DNA of 64,000 nt from Litsea cubeba. Taxonomy: Eukaryota > Streptophyta > Magnoliopsida > Laurales > Lauraceae. Below the pieces are notes generated by a model, which saw only the letters and a list, made by a program, of their open reading frames with translations, had not been told where the DNA came from and did no database searches. Shown piece by piece: positions 1-11,473 of this stretch; within the stretch, counting starts at the first letter, position 1; each line of letters begins with the position of its first letter. A program made the position numbers and the translations under genes. The DNA lies in the NCBI GenBank assembly GCA_012931725.1, contig CM022955.1, forward strand, positions 14,056,137 to 14,120,136. Reading direction: 5' to 3'.

Positions 1-119
1 CCAAGTTCCCAAATTTGCAAAAACTTTCAGGTATGCAATCACATCATGCTACAAATTTAATTTACAAATTAAAGGCATGCATGAACATCTAGATTTGCGA
101 AAAAAATGCATTATCATGA

Positions 120-480
120 TGAGCAAAAAAAAAAAGAAAAGAAACTTTCTCTAAAAAAAAAAAGAGGGGAAAGAAAACAAAAAAAAAAAAGAGAAAGAAA
201 AGAAACTCTCTCAAAAAAAAAGGGGGAGGGAAAGAAAAAAAAAGAGAAAAAAAGAAAAAAAAAGGAAGAGGGGCTAGCCCACAGGCCGTGGCCCACAGGC
301 CACGTGGCCCACACAATAAAAAAAAAAAAAACATGAAAAAAAAAAGAAAAGAAAGCAAAAAAAAAAAAACACGTGTAAAAAAAAAAAAAAAGGGGAAAAC
401 ACGTGGAAAAGAAAAAAAAAAGAAAAAGAAAGAGAAGAAAAGAAAAGAAAGAAACAAAAAAGAGAAAGAACTTTTTTTCC
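120..480. repeat. A/G-rich low-complexity tract
   Basis: Almost pure purine on the plus strand (AAAAAGAAAAG-type runs), interrupted by a short repeat of GCCCACAGGCC at about 278-312. Open frames on both strands here encode only Lys/Arg/Glu or Phe/Ser/Leu runs and are compositional artefacts. Confidence 0.85.
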
Positions 481-796
481 TACAATGAAGTTTTCTTGAA
501 AAAAAGGAGAACTTACTTGAAGCCATTGATGGGGAAGAAAAAGAAAACTCTTGAAGATCTTGAAGAAGAAAAGCTCTTGGTCTTGAAGCCCTCTTGAGAT
601 TATTGCAAAAGAAAGTAATAAGAGCAAGAGATCCAACCTTCTCCTTGCTTTTATAGAGGAGAGCAAACCAAAGAAGGAAAGAAGAAAGAGGTAAGTGTTA
701 CTAATTAGTAACCTTACCAAAAGAAAGAAATTAGAAAGAGTCTTTCCCAAAAGAAAGATATCTTGAGGGATTCTCTCCCAAAAAGAAATCAATGAG

Positions 797-980
797 AGAT
801 TTTCTCCCAAAAATCAATCTATGACGGATTCTTTCCCAAAAGAAAGATATCTTGAGATATCCTATCCCAAAATAAAGGGATCTTGAGAGATTTTCTCCCA
901 AAAATCAATCTATGACGGATTCTTTCCCAAAAGAAAGATATCTTGAGATATTCTATCCCAAAAATAAAGGGATCATGAGA
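797..980. repeat. Two-copy tandem repeat, period about 91 bp
   Basis: The segment containing AATCTATGACGGATTCTTTC and AAAGATATCTTGAGATAT occurs near 812 and again near 903 with few differences. Related shorter fragments (ATCTTGAG..., GAGAGATT...) extend on both sides from about 730 to 1040. Confidence 0.8.
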
Positions 981-1366
981 GATTCTCTCCAAGTAAAGAT
1001 ATTCTTAGATATTCTCTATCCAAATGAGATATTTTTGGATATTCTTTGCAAAAATGACACCATATGAGATCTAAGCCATTTCAAAAGCTTAAGGTCCCAT
1101 GGGTTAGCCCATATGAGCCAGGTTTGACCACCTAGGCACAAAAAAAAAAAAAAAAAAAAAAAAGAAAATTTTGGGCTTTTAGTCAAAGAGAAATCCCTCT
1201 TACCAAGAGCATACAAAAATGGTTCCATGCCTCTTTTGAGTTGATTGGACCATACAAAAGAAAATTTCAAGCCCCATGAGCTTCCAAAAATCAAACCATC
1301 CAGCCTCATCTACCAAATTGAGCCAAAATCTTGAAATTGACATTTCATAAAAATCAAACCAAATCC

Positions 1367-1595
1367 TGGTCCCCTAACTTGCCACATACAGCCTGTTAGG
1401 TCACAAGACCAAAACCAAAAACCAAAACCTGATCTCCTAACTTGCCACATACAGCCTGTTAGGTCACAAGATCAAAACCAAAATTGATCCCCCAACATTC
1501 CACATACAGCTTGTTGGGTCACACGATCAAAACCAAACCCGACCCCCTAACCTGCCATATATAGCCTGTTAGGTCACAAGGTCAAAACCCAAATC
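1367..1595. repeat. Four-copy tandem repeat, about 55-63 bp units
   Basis: Each unit carries CCTAACTTGCCACATACAGC and TGTTAGGTCACAAG followed by a CAAAACCAAA spacer. Units start near 1367, 1430, 1485 and 1540, the last being the most diverged. It lies in the non-coding part of the Gypsy element. Confidence 0.85.
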
Positions 1596-2544
1596 CACAT
1601 CCCTGATGTCATCTTCAAAACTTTGCCTCGAGATGGTACGTGATCCCTTTCACCACATAAAATTCCCCTGGAAGCTCAAAAGGCTACAAATACCAAAAAA
1701 AAAAAAGACTGCTCAAAGACTCTTGGTCAAGTCACAGGCTCTCCTTCAAAAAATCTCTTCGAGGCACATCGACTACAAAAGTTAAGCAACTCGCCGCTGT
1801 ACCTCGAGGGGGCATTTGTTGACACCAAAAATGTCACTTTGCCTTTTCAAGATCCAAAGAGCTACATGAAGTCGCAACCTGCCATAAATAGGCAATGTTG
1901 CTTCCAAAAATAAAATATTGTCAGAATCAAACAAAAACTGCAAGATTCTTCCAGACAGCCAAAAGAGGAGTACACAAGAAGTTTCGGGCCATTTCAAAAT
2001 CATTTGGCCTAACTTCGCTTCTCCGATAGCCGAAAAGGAGCTCTCGGCAACAAAAGCTCTCCGGTACCATGGTTTCCAAGACAGAACCTATGGATCATCT
2101 TAAAATGACTCCAATAGGTTCCCTGTCAAATTTCAAGTCAATCGGACATCGATTGACCACACATCAAACCGCGACATCTTCATCGCGATAAAAAGCAAGT
2201 CTGCAGGTGATAGGACCCCAAACGGCTTCGAAACTCAAACAAAAGCCTATGGTTGATCTTATTTATTGCTCAGGAGACTTCACACCAAATTTCAGGTCAT
2301 TCCGACATCGTTTGACCTAGTTTCAGCTTCTGACGGGAAATCGGCAACTCTGCGCGACAAAGTCTTCGGCTTTCTCAGGAAATTGGAAACTTTGCAAAAT
2401 AAAATGCAAGGATTCTCATCAGGTTTCCTACAAAGAAATCAGGCCAATAAATGGTCAAAATGTCAAGGAAAAGTACAGAAGAAAAAAGAATCAGAAAAAA
2501 GCAAAAACGGACGCAAAACGGGACACGAAAGGGGGAAAAAACCC

Positions 2545-2574
2545 CCCAGGGTCGCAGACCCCTGCGACCCTGGG
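2545..2574. repeat. Perfect GC-rich hairpin
   Basis: CCCAGGGTCGCAG, a 4-nt loop ACCC, then CTGCGACCCTGGG: a 13-bp perfect stem. It is followed by further GTCGCC/GGCGAC inverted pairs up to about 2630, all inside the LTR. Confidence 0.8.
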
Positions 2575-3271
2575 CCAGGGTCGCCGGCGACCATGGACCC
2601 CGGGGTCGCCGGGAAAGCCCCGGAAACCCCGGTTTTCGCCGTTTTTTCGCGATTCGAAGGGCCCAGCCTCTGGTACTTTCCAAAATTCATGCTTTTGGGA
2701 CACCAAGTCCTCTGACATCCGTCCAAAACACGGGTAAATCATCAAGAGTATCAAAGACAGTATTGATCGCCACTCGGTCAACCAAAAAAAGTGTGCTTTC
2801 CACCCGACCGATCGAGAAATCGACAGGACAGATGGCACCGACCCGCTGTTGGCAACAAGCACCTGAAATTACATGGTCATCTGATGTCGATCTACATGAA
2901 GATCCATCGATGATCATCAACAGAAGAATTCCAAAAGACGTGGCACGGCCCGCGACTCTTCAGCTGCTCGGCGACCACTTAATGCGATTAATTGACTAGC
3001 TTTATTACAGTCATTAATCCATTTCTTTGGACGGCCCAATCAGAAGCAAGCATTCGGGAGTTACAAGTCAAGAGATTCATGGCATTTAAACCATGAAACT
3101 CCTCCCATCATGGCGATTAAAGGCGATTAAATGCCCTCAATCTCCTCCGGCCAATCAGAAGCCAAGAAAAAGGAGTTACAAAATAAACAATTCAATTTTG
3201 TAACTCCTCCCATTATGCGGCTTAATGACAATAAAGGCCCATAAACCCACCTAAAAGGCTACCTAAAAGCC

Positions 3272-3279
3272 TATAAATA
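3272..3279 (+). promoter_or_regulatory. TATA box of the LTR
   Basis: TATAAATA in the sequence CCTATAAATAGGAGGG, in the 3' half of the LTR and about 30 bp before a purine-rich stretch, as expected for an LTR promoter. Confidence 0.55.
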
Positions 3280-3776
3280 GGAGGGCTCTCCAAGAAGAAA
3301 AAACAATCAGAAAGCATCAGAAAAATCAGAGAAAAAAGCACAGAAATCCAGAGAAAGGAAAAAGAGAGAAAACTCTGCGGAAGTTCTAACACCGGCCACC
3401 ACAACAAGGTGATAAAAGTCCCTTGGGGGGTACCCTCCCCCCCAAGGTCCTTGCCTTCTCCTCCTGCCTCCAATGGCTTAGATATGGCTTTTCAGCCCGT
3501 CTACTCGGTTTTTTGTTGGACATAGGACCTTCCTTTGGTCTTTGTCTTCTAAAAACCCGAGGTTATAGCCAAGCCAAGCGAATCAAATAGCATCCTCTGT
3601 TCTCATCTGCATGGATGATGGCGAAGCCCACATATGGCTTGCGACCGTCAATCTAAACGAGTCCCCCACAATCTCCTGAGAAGTTAGATCCTCCTTTTCT
3701 TGCTTTTCATTGTAGTTTGTATTTTTTCAAAAGAGACAAAAATCACAATTCTTGTCTTTCATTGTTGATAAGGATT

Positions 3777-3862
3777 GTAAAATCGGCTATAAACGCCAAA
3801 ATCGGCTATAAACGCCAAAAATCGGCTATAAACGCCAAAATCGGCTATAAATGCCAAAAAAA
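3777..3862. repeat. Tandem repeat of an about 19-bp unit
   Basis: ATCGGCTATAAACGCCAAA is repeated four times with one- or two-base changes and a fifth partial unit. Confidence 0.9.
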
Positions 3863-4127
3863 TCGCCTTTCACGGCAAATCAAGAAAATGTCTCTTTTCT
3901 TAAATATATGTGCAATGGAAAACTTGAAAGAAGTTGATTTCCTTTTTACTTGCGAAGGTTGATCTCCGGATCACCACTTGCAATTCCAAGTAAACTAGAA
4001 AATCTGGCACACCCACAAAAAAAGAAATGTTGATGCACGCCCTTGCCCCCCGGTTACGAAAGGGTCGGACCCGACGGACTCCCATGTCCGCCGACCTCGG
4101 TAGAACCGGGCAGGAGCGCGGTCCATC

Positions 4128-6454
4128 AATGAGCATCAGTTGAGAACTTCTTTGCAGCTTTTGAGGGATAACCAACTGTATGCTAAGTTGAGTAAATGTG
4201 AGTTTTGGTTGGAGCAAGTGGCATTTTTGGACCACATTATCTCTAAGGAATGACTGACTAGTGGATCCCAAGAAGATTGCAGCAGTTGTCAATTGGAGTA
4301 GCCCGAGGAATGTAGCAGAGATTCGTAGTTTCCTTGGACTTGCAGGTTACTACAGAAGGTTTGTGAAATGATTCGCTACCATAGCATCTCCGTTGACTAA
4401 GTTGACGAGGAAGGATATTCCATTTGTATGGACGGAGGGGTGTAAAAAGAGTTTCCAAGAGCTGAAGACCAGATTGACTACAGCACCTATACTTGCCTTA
4501 CCCGCTGGAAGTGGAGGATTTGTGATTTTCACAGATGCGTCAGGAGTAGGATTGGGATGTGTTCTCATGCAGCATGACAAGGTGATAGCATATGGATCGA
4601 GGCAATTGAAAGATCATGAGAAGAAGTATGCCACACATGGAGTTAGCAGCAGTGGTGTTTGCATTAAAGTTGTGGAGGCATTATTTGTATGGAGAGAGAT
4701 TTGAGGTGCATACAGATCACAAGAGTCTGCAATACCTGTTTACACAGGGTGATCTGAATAACAGGCAAAGGAGATGGATGGAGTACATAAAGGATTATGA
4801 TTTTCCAATCAAGTACCATCCTGAAAGGGTGAATGTGGTAGCAAATGCTCTCAGTAGAAAGGCAGCATTCAGTGGTTGTATAATGCCTGAATGGAGATGG
4901 ATGGAGCAATTCAGAGATATGGATGTGGAAGTCTGGCCAGTTAATGAGAATGTCCTAGTTGCTACTATGGGAGTTTGGGAGCCAGAGATAGTTAACAGGA
5001 TCAAGGAATGCCAGAAGGATGATCCAGAACTACAGAGAATCATTGACCATGTGGAGGACAAGCCAGAGTTCAGATTCATAGAGGGAGTTTTGTACTGCAA
5101 GGATAGGTTGTGTGTGCCAGATGTAAAAACATCAAGTCAGAGTTGATGACAGATGCGCACCACACCAGATATTCTATTCACCCAGGGAGTACCAAGATGT
5201 ATCAGAATTTGAAGAATCACTATTGGTGGGTGAAAATGAAGAAGGAGATTGTAGAATTTGTCTCCAGGTGTATGACTTGTCAGCAGATTAAGGCAGAGCA
5301 CAAGAAGCCTCCTGGTTTACTTCACCCGTTGGAGATTCCACAGTGAAAATGGGAGAATATCACTATGGATTTCGTGTCCGGATTGCCGAACACCAAGAAA
5401 GGCAATGATAATATCTGGGTGATTGTTGATAGACTGACTAAATCAGCCCATTTCTTGCCATTCAAGACTGGACAGTTTATGGATAAGATGACTAAGATTT
5501 ACAGGGACAATATAGTCAAGTTGCATGGAGTGCCTAAGTCCATAGTGTCCGATCGAGACACTAAGTTTGTCTCTCGGTTTTGGTCTACTTTCCAGTCATC
5601 GATGGGAACTCAGTTGAAGTTTAGCACAGCTTACCACCCTCAGACAGATGGACCGTCAGAGCGTACAATTCAGACATTGGAAGATCTCCTCAGAGCATGT
5701 GTTTTGGATTTCAAGGAGAGTTGGGATGAGAGTTTGCCTCTTTGTGAGTTTGCCTACAATAACAGCTATCATTCAAGCATTGGTATGGCACCATTTAAGG
5801 CATTATATGGAAGGAGATGCAGAACCCCCAGCATGTTGGTAGGAAGTTGGAGTTCGGAGTTTTCATGGCCCCGCAGAGATTGCTGATTCCAGTGAGAAGG
5901 TCAGAGTTGTCCAGATGCGAATGAAGGAGTCACGGGATCGTCAGAAGAGTTATGCGGACAAGAGGCGGAGACCTTTAGAGTTCCAAGTGGGGGATATGGT
6001 TTTCCTGAAAGTGTCTCCGATGAGAGGTGTTGTCAGATTTGGACAGAAAGGGAAGCTTGCCAAGAGGTTTGTGGGACCGTTTGAGATTAAGAGTAAGATT
6101 GGAGACGTGGCTTATCGTCTAGTGCTACCGCCAGAGTTAGCGGGTGTGCACGACGTATTTCATGTTTCAATGCTTCGGAAATATATTCCAGATCCCACCC
6201 ACGTGTTGCAGCACGAGCCCCTTCAGCTTCAGGCAGATGTCACTTACGTGGAGCGGCCAGCGCAGATCATCGACACGAAGGAGGTAGTGTTGCGTACCAA
6301 GACCATCCCATGGGTTAAAGTACAGTTGGAGAACCACAGTCCGGAGGAAGCAACGTGGGAGCTGAAGGAGCAGATTCAGAAAGCGTACCCCTATCTTTTT
6401 CCAGATGAGGTATGTTTAGGCATTTGGATGACCAAATGTTCTTTTTATTTGTGA
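4128..6454 (+). pseudogene. Ty3/Gypsy (chromodomain, Tekay/Del-like) pol fragment
   Basis: Broken polyprotein lacking gag, protease and most of the reverse transcriptase. In order: end of reverse transcriptase (NQLYAKLSKCEFW at about 4180; FLGLAGYYRRF at about 4330), RNase H (FTDAS near 4530; HTDHKSLQYLF near 4710), integrase zinc finger (about 5155-5290, His-His-Cys-Cys), integrase core (about 5365-5840, Asp in MDFVSG, Asp in SDRDTKF, Glu in SERTIQTLEDLL), GPFEI...DVFHVSMLRKY motif (about 6075-6180), then a chromodomain-like end. It is disabled: stops near 4250 and 4369, a frameshift near 4640, another near 5145, a TGA replacing the expected Trp codon at about 5344, and frameshifts at about 5825-5860. 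Left end abuts the foreign LTR region at about 4128. The chromodomain and GPY/F-type module indicate the chromovirus lineage. Confidence 0.9.
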
Positions 6455-6458
6455 GAGT

Positions 6459-9400
6459 TGTAAGGTCTGTGACCTTACTGGGTCAGTTGGGCCCAATAAC
6501 TCGGCCCGTTGACCCGTTTAATTTGTTATTATTTTATTTAATTATATTTTAGATATTTAAGTGGGTTTAGATTATGAGCGAGTTTCTTTTAGCATTAGAA
6601 TAGTATCTGCGAAGTTTCGTTTGATTCCGAGTTCGTTTAAACATAGCAGGGGGGTAGTTTGCAATTTAGGGAAAATTGAGTGTTTTTCCGAAATATTCCA
6701 GACGCCGTGATTTTTTGGGTTCGTTGGAAAGGTCTCGCCGTTCTGATGACTTTTGTCTCTTGATTCGTCGCGATCCGGCGATCAGAAACCTTTCAAGTGG
6801 TCCGTTCTTTCACCGGACCCGCTTAAAGGGGCGATTCGGTCTTTTCCCCTTAATTGTCTTCTTAAGTGAATGTTTGCCGTAATTCCATTTCGTTCTCTGC
6901 AACAAAAGTAACCCAGCAACCATTTCTTTTTCTTCTTCCTTCTCAAGCCCGGAACCCTAACCTAGAAGACCCCATTCGGAGATCCGATCCGCTAGGATTT
7001 ATCCTTGCGATCTCCTCTTGCTTCCGGTGTAAGTTTGGTAAGCATTCTCTCACCTTCATCTTTTTCAATCTTATGCCTTTTGGTTAGATTTAGGTCCGAT
7101 CTTGATTCTTTTTCTTTCTTTCTTCTCCTTGGTGTATTAGGTTGTGTTTGATTGGGGTAGATTGTGATTTTGAGGGTAGAAAAGCTTCTCCTCAAATTTC
7201 ACCCATTTCCAATCTTCGTCTTGGTTGAGGCAAGTAGATATACATTTTATATTTAAACATGTGTGTATGATTTTCTATTGATTGCAATGAATTCTTGTTA
7301 GAATACCCAAATTCCAAGCTGTGGTTATGTTTTGATTTGGAATTATATGATAGATTAGGTTTTTGGAAATATTTGGTTTGTACTAATTGTTAAAATGGTA
7401 GCTTTGGAGGTTGTTGATTTGATAGAATGGATGAGGATGATGATTGTGATGATTGGGGAGCAGGAGGTTCATTTTATGCAGGTTTGCCATGGTTTTGCTG
7501 GAGGAAAAAGGGGACAGAAAACTCATTTTCGGGTTACAGCACAGTACGTCCGGTCGATCGCACAGTTCGTCCGATCGATCGGACTGTGTGTTAACTGAGA
7601 GGTGTACAGTGCCGATCGATCGCACAATACGTCCGATCGATCGGACTATGCACTAACTGGATGCTGTTCAGGTCCGATCGATCGCACAGTACGTCCGATC
7701 GATCGGAGGGTAATTTTCTGACAGCACTTGAAAACTTCGAAGACCTGTAACTTTCAATCCGACCGTTGGATTTCTAAGTATAATATATCGTTGGAAAGCC
7801 CTTGAGACGTAGAATCCAATGGTTCTAGTTTCATCGTTATCGGAGGTCGGAAAGTGATGTAAATACTTGGATTATTGATCCAGCTCATGTTTTATTGGAA
7901 ATAAGACTGTTTAACTTAGGTTTGGGCCTTAGAGGTTAGAAACCATAAACTTACTATCACATGACCATAAATGGGATTGAAATCGAATCACGTGGCTTGG
8001 TGTGAATTTGATGGGTTGTCTAGGTATTCGTGTATTACACGTAAAGTAACTGAATGCACATGGAGTTGAATTTAATGATGCTCAACATGATTGTACACCA
8101 AGGAATAATCATAAAAGCATCATTGATCCAATTTTCACATGTACTCTGTTAGAATACGGGGAATATAGGGATGACACCACTTACTTAGGATTGGATTGTA
8201 ATTCCTCCTTGACTTTGACTTGTATCCGTTGTTTATGTTCCTTGTACACTCTCTTGACATAAAACACGTAATCAATTATGAAACATAAATTCTTATAGAA
8301 TATAGGACTTGGACTTGACTTAGAGTGTACCATAGGAACCCGTGTCTTGTATTGATGAACATGACTGGCTAGTAATGGAAGGGGATTATCACGTGGCTTG
8401 CTTGTCTTGAATAAGATAATCCCTAGGATCTTGTCTGTACATGGAACTAGCCAGACTTGCTTGTCTTGTCTATCCTTGAGTCAAAACCACATTATTATTA
8501 TTTGCATATCATGGCCATCTGCAGTTTGGGATTTAATGACGAATTGGTTACTCCGGTTGTCGGGGTGGGCAGTCGGCGTAGGACGGCATCCATGGCGTTG
8601 AATAGCTGGGAGCGGGCTAGGACCGTGCTGCTATTCCCAGGACAGGGAGCTAGGATCCCACTGGAGCCGGACTATGGTATCTGTAGTCCAAGGGGATTGT
8701 TACTAGTACCCCGGGAGGTGGCATAGGATATCCTCGGAGTCTCCCTCTTGCTTTTCTTGCTTGCATTTGCATGGATAGTGGTTATGTTTGATGATTGCTA
8801 GGATTTCTTTGATTGTTCCCAGATATTAATCTCGCTTTATGCCTAGCTTCAGATTCTTGTAATCATATGATCTTATACCTGTCATTACTCTATACTTGAT
8901 GCATGTCGTGTTTATTATGTTTTGTATATCTATTGCTCAACATGTTGTTGACTTTGTTCCTTGGTGTGCAGACACATCAGGTGAATACATCTATTACGAG
9001 GAGCAGGCAGGTGAGGAGATCCCAGAGGATCTCCAACCAGCAGAGGAGGCACGAGAGTGGCGTGCCGATGACGTAGAGTAGCGTCATCATATCCTGGCAC
9101 GAGAGAGAGATACACTTGGTTTCATTAGATTTATCTTTCATTTATTATTTCTCTCGTTGGACCTTTTCTTATTTTAACTTCTGTTTCTTTGATTGGCCAT
9201 GTTTATTGGGTTGGCCATTGTAATAAATTACTTAACTTTGAAGTTCTGTTTACTCTTCTTGCAACTTTAATTAATGAGAGTTTATTAATCATTGCTTGAG
9301 ATCCTATATGCCTAGAGTTGTATTAACTCTACACTTATTGTGACACATGAGGTTGGAAATATTAAATCCTCACCGCGGACTACGATCCGTGGGCTCAAAG

Positions 9401-9477
9401 GATAAAATTTTTAAATAGTCCTAAAATTCACTCTTCGGATCCGGTTATTTCTTTAATCGGGTTCGGGGGACGTGACA
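6459..9477 (+). mobile_element. 3' LTR of the chromodomain Gypsy element
   Basis: Starts TGTAAGGTCTGTGACC shortly after the pol end and finishes GGGGGACGTGACA, giving TG...CA ends. The next base resumes a cellular exon, so the right end is firm; the left end is a best guess because no clear polypurine tract precedes it. About 3 kb long, non-coding, with a palindromic tandem array at about 7545-7707. No 5' LTR is present in the window, so target duplication cannot be checked. Confidence 0.7.
7545..7707. repeat. Tandem palindromic repeats in the LTR
   Basis: Three units of about 60-70 bp, each built on CGATCGATCGCACAGTACG followed by the palindrome CCGATCGATCGG. Located near the middle of the LTR. 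Confidence 0.85.
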
Positions 9478-9664
9478 ATTCCGGTGCTTCGCATGGATGG
9501 GCTTCAACTTCTTCCTCAAGGACGGGTTGAAGGTCGCACCTTCCACGCTCCAACTCCTCCAAACTCCGCCAACCTCCCCATGGTGGGGAAGCCCCTCTAC
9601 GGCATCGTCTCCGATGTCGTCTACATCAAAGGCGAGCACCGCATCCCCTACATCGCCATTGGAG
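9478..9664 (+). pseudogene. Folate-biopterin transporter exon fragment
   Basis: Fragment of a plant folate-biopterin transporter (BT1 family, major-facilitator membrane carrier). One frame reads FRCFAWMGFNFFLKDGLKV then APSTLQLLQ; a second frame continues NSANLPMVGKPLYGIVSD, then VVYIKGEHRIPYIAIGG. Together they match the family's conserved loop and helix region. The frames are joined by a missing single A near 9562 (CCAAAC where CCAAAAC would keep the frame). A GT donor follows at about 9665. Coding sequence begins immediately after the LTR end, so the Gypsy element sits inside this exon; the upstream half is not in the window and no following exon was recognised downstream. A dead remnant. 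The family call is from recalled motif similarity. Confidence 0.7.
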
Positions 9665-10529
9665 GTACGCTCACAATTAATCATGTGTGTTCATTCGATT
9701 TCGATCCCATCATCCCATTCCATTACTTTTGGATCTGGATCTGGAATGATGCTGCTGTTGCTGCTGCTAACTTTAGAACTAATTCCTATCTTCATCAATT
9801 CCAAGCCCATCGGCCACCCAATATGGCCGATGGATCACCAGATTTTGTAAAATCTGTTTAAAGTCATGCTTCTTCACTAAAGTCATGCTTCTTCACTAGG
9901 GCTAGATTCTATCGCTATTGAGTATTGATCCTCTTAAATTGGCTGCTATGTGGGTCAACTTGTGTGGAATAGTTGTTTATAAAACAATAAATTCAGTTGG
10001 TACTTGACTATATAAGTTTTTCTTTCTCTGTAGCGTCATTCTTCAACTGTTACTGTTGTAAGCAAGCCTCAGCAGACGAGTAATTTTTTCTGTTGTGGTC
10101 GCCTGTGTTTCACTTGAATGATTTTCCTATTACTGGCAGTACATGTAAACAGAGATGTGAATCCATCTCCTTGTAACCATGCACATCTAGTTCCATGTAA
10201 ATGCAGTTACTTCTGATCAAATTCCAGACAACTTAAGTAAATAGATACCATACTACTACTATGGATCAAATGCTTTTAGATGTGATATACTTAGCAGAGC
10301 AAATTTGCCATCTGCATTTTCTTTTCATCGGCATCATATAATAATAATAATTGTATTTTTGTTATATTATTAACAAAGAAATCAGGACTAATATCTTGCA
10401 TTTCCTTTCTGATAATATCTAGAGCATCAAATGTATTATATCCAGTTTAAGTCATGATAACAAGTCATTGTTCACATCAGTTCTTTTTGGTGAAAATTTC
10501 CAGCTATATCAAAGTTGATGGCATCACAT
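9665..10529. other. No gene recognised; likely intron remnant
   Basis: AT-rich sequence following the transporter exon donor. No further transporter exon, RNA gene or transposon end is recognisable. ACATTGTTCACAT-like 12-mers occur at about 10467 and 10528. Confidence 0.4.
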
Positions 10530-10704
10530 TGTTCACATGATAACCGAAGACCAATCGAAACCGACCGAACCGAAATGTTGGTTTCCAATGTCCAGTATAT
10601 GTACTTTGGTCGGTTTCGGTTATTGTAAAATTGTAAAACCGAAAGTTTCGGCCCGGATGTCATATGTCGTAAAACCGACTGAAAACCGACCGCTTACAAC
10701 CCTA
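10530..10704. mobile_element. Truncated hAT-type MITE (ACCGAAAC-rich)
   Basis: Repeats of ACCGAAACCGACC with its inverse GGTCGGTTTCGGTT, ending TTACAACCCTA at 10704. That end is the inverse of the TAGGGTTGTAA terminus of the complete MITE at 45229-45823. The left terminus is missing. It cuts the clathrin-assembly fragment right after codons for DCVK. Confidence 0.55.
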
Positions 10705-11345
10705 CTTGACACAGTCGGGGTAATCCATGTCGAAGAACTGATCAAGCAAGAGTGCTAACACATCGCAAATGTTTGCATAGAGTTGTAAGCTCTCCTTCAC
10801 CACAGGGTAGAGCGCGACGAGCACCATTCGTGTAGTCTTTGCCGTGCCAGTGGGCTAGCATAGAAGCATCCGATCGAGAAGCAGCTGCAGCCGCCCCAGA
10901 ATCCTGTCTGTCTTCATAATTCGAAGGGGAGTCACCGGCCGCTGCTATGAATTTGTGGCATTGCCGTAGCTTTCGTAAGAGTCGAACTCTCCATGATTTG
11001 AGTTGGATGACTGGCAATTGGAGTTTGTGAAATTTGGGTCATGAGGTTGTGAATTGTGGTCTCTGTATGAATAGAATTCTCTGTAATTTGAATGGTCTAT
11101 GTGTTGAATCAGATTTCCTGTAATTTGAATTGGAGTCTCTGTAATTTGAATTGGGTTGTCTTGAATTCAGGTCCTTGTTTGAGTCGAGTTCTCTGTAATT
11201 TGAATTGGAAGGTCTTGAATGCAAATATCTGTATGAATCAAGTTCTCTGTAATTCGAATTAGGTGACCGGCGATTGGGCTCTCTAAACTTGGATTCTCTG
11301 TAATTGGCATCAAAAGGTCGTAAATTCGTGTCTCCATATGACTCA
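10705..11345 (-). pseudogene. Clathrin-assembly (AP180/ANTH) gene fragment
   Basis: Read on the minus strand, about 10705-10940 encodes RPVTPLRIMKTDRILGRLQL then LLDRMLLC, a stop, PTGTAKTTRMVLVALYPVV, KESLQLYANICDVLALLLDQ and FFDMDYPDCVK. This matches the middle of the ANTH domain of plant putative clathrin assembly proteins, which bind phosphoinositides and clathrin in endocytic coats. Upstream of it (about 10950-11345) lies a degenerate coding repeat of the type NSNYRE/SNYRDSNS in place of the usual linker, with frame changes and a TAG just before RPVTP. The N-terminal half and everything after DCVK are missing; a MITE remnant abuts the latter end. Non-functional. Confidence 0.65.
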
Positions 11346-11473
11346 AATAATATCCGTCTTCAAACTGCATGGATGCATTTAAATAGAAAGAACTTGCTCA
11401 AACTTGATGGGGGAAGTCCCCATTCCACATTGCTCATCTATCCGCACCAACGCTGTAATAAAATTTGTCACTA

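Larger units (their letters stand above)
1..1816 (+). mobile_element. 3' non-coding internal region of a Tat-like Ty3/Gypsy retrotransposon
   Basis: No credible protein is encoded here. The stretch holds an A/G-rich low-complexity block (about 120-480), two tandem arrays (797-980 and 1367-1595) and ends in a purine tract GAGGGGGCA (about 1806-1814) directly before TGTTGACACC. A polypurine tract followed by TGTTGACACC is how the 3' LTR of many plant Tat/Ogre-type Gypsy elements begins. The clade name rests on that junction style only, because no reverse transcriptase of this element is in the window. Confidence 0.5.
1817..4010 (+). mobile_element. LTR of a Tat-like Gypsy element
   Basis: Begins TGTTGACACC right after a polypurine tract and contains a TATA box (3272-3279). 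On the far side is a tRNA-primer-site-like TCTGGCACACCC (about 4000-4012), so the 3' boundary is placed around 4000-4015. No sizeable coding frame is credible inside. Having a polypurine tract on its left and a primer-site-like sequence on its right, this LTR could be the shared LTR of a tandem element pair or a recombination product. The right-hand GC-rich stretch to about 4128 would be its 5' leader. Confidence 0.5.

Noticed and set aside
89..810. Several overlapping open frames on both strands, 60-180 codons
   Set aside because: They arise from A/G- and C/T-rich low complexity and encode only Lys/Glu/Arg or Phe/Ser/Leu runs.
2266..2999. Overlapping open frames up to 182 codons
   Set aside because: They lie wholly in the LTR, partly in a GC-rich hairpin region, and overlap each other on both strands without any family resemblance.
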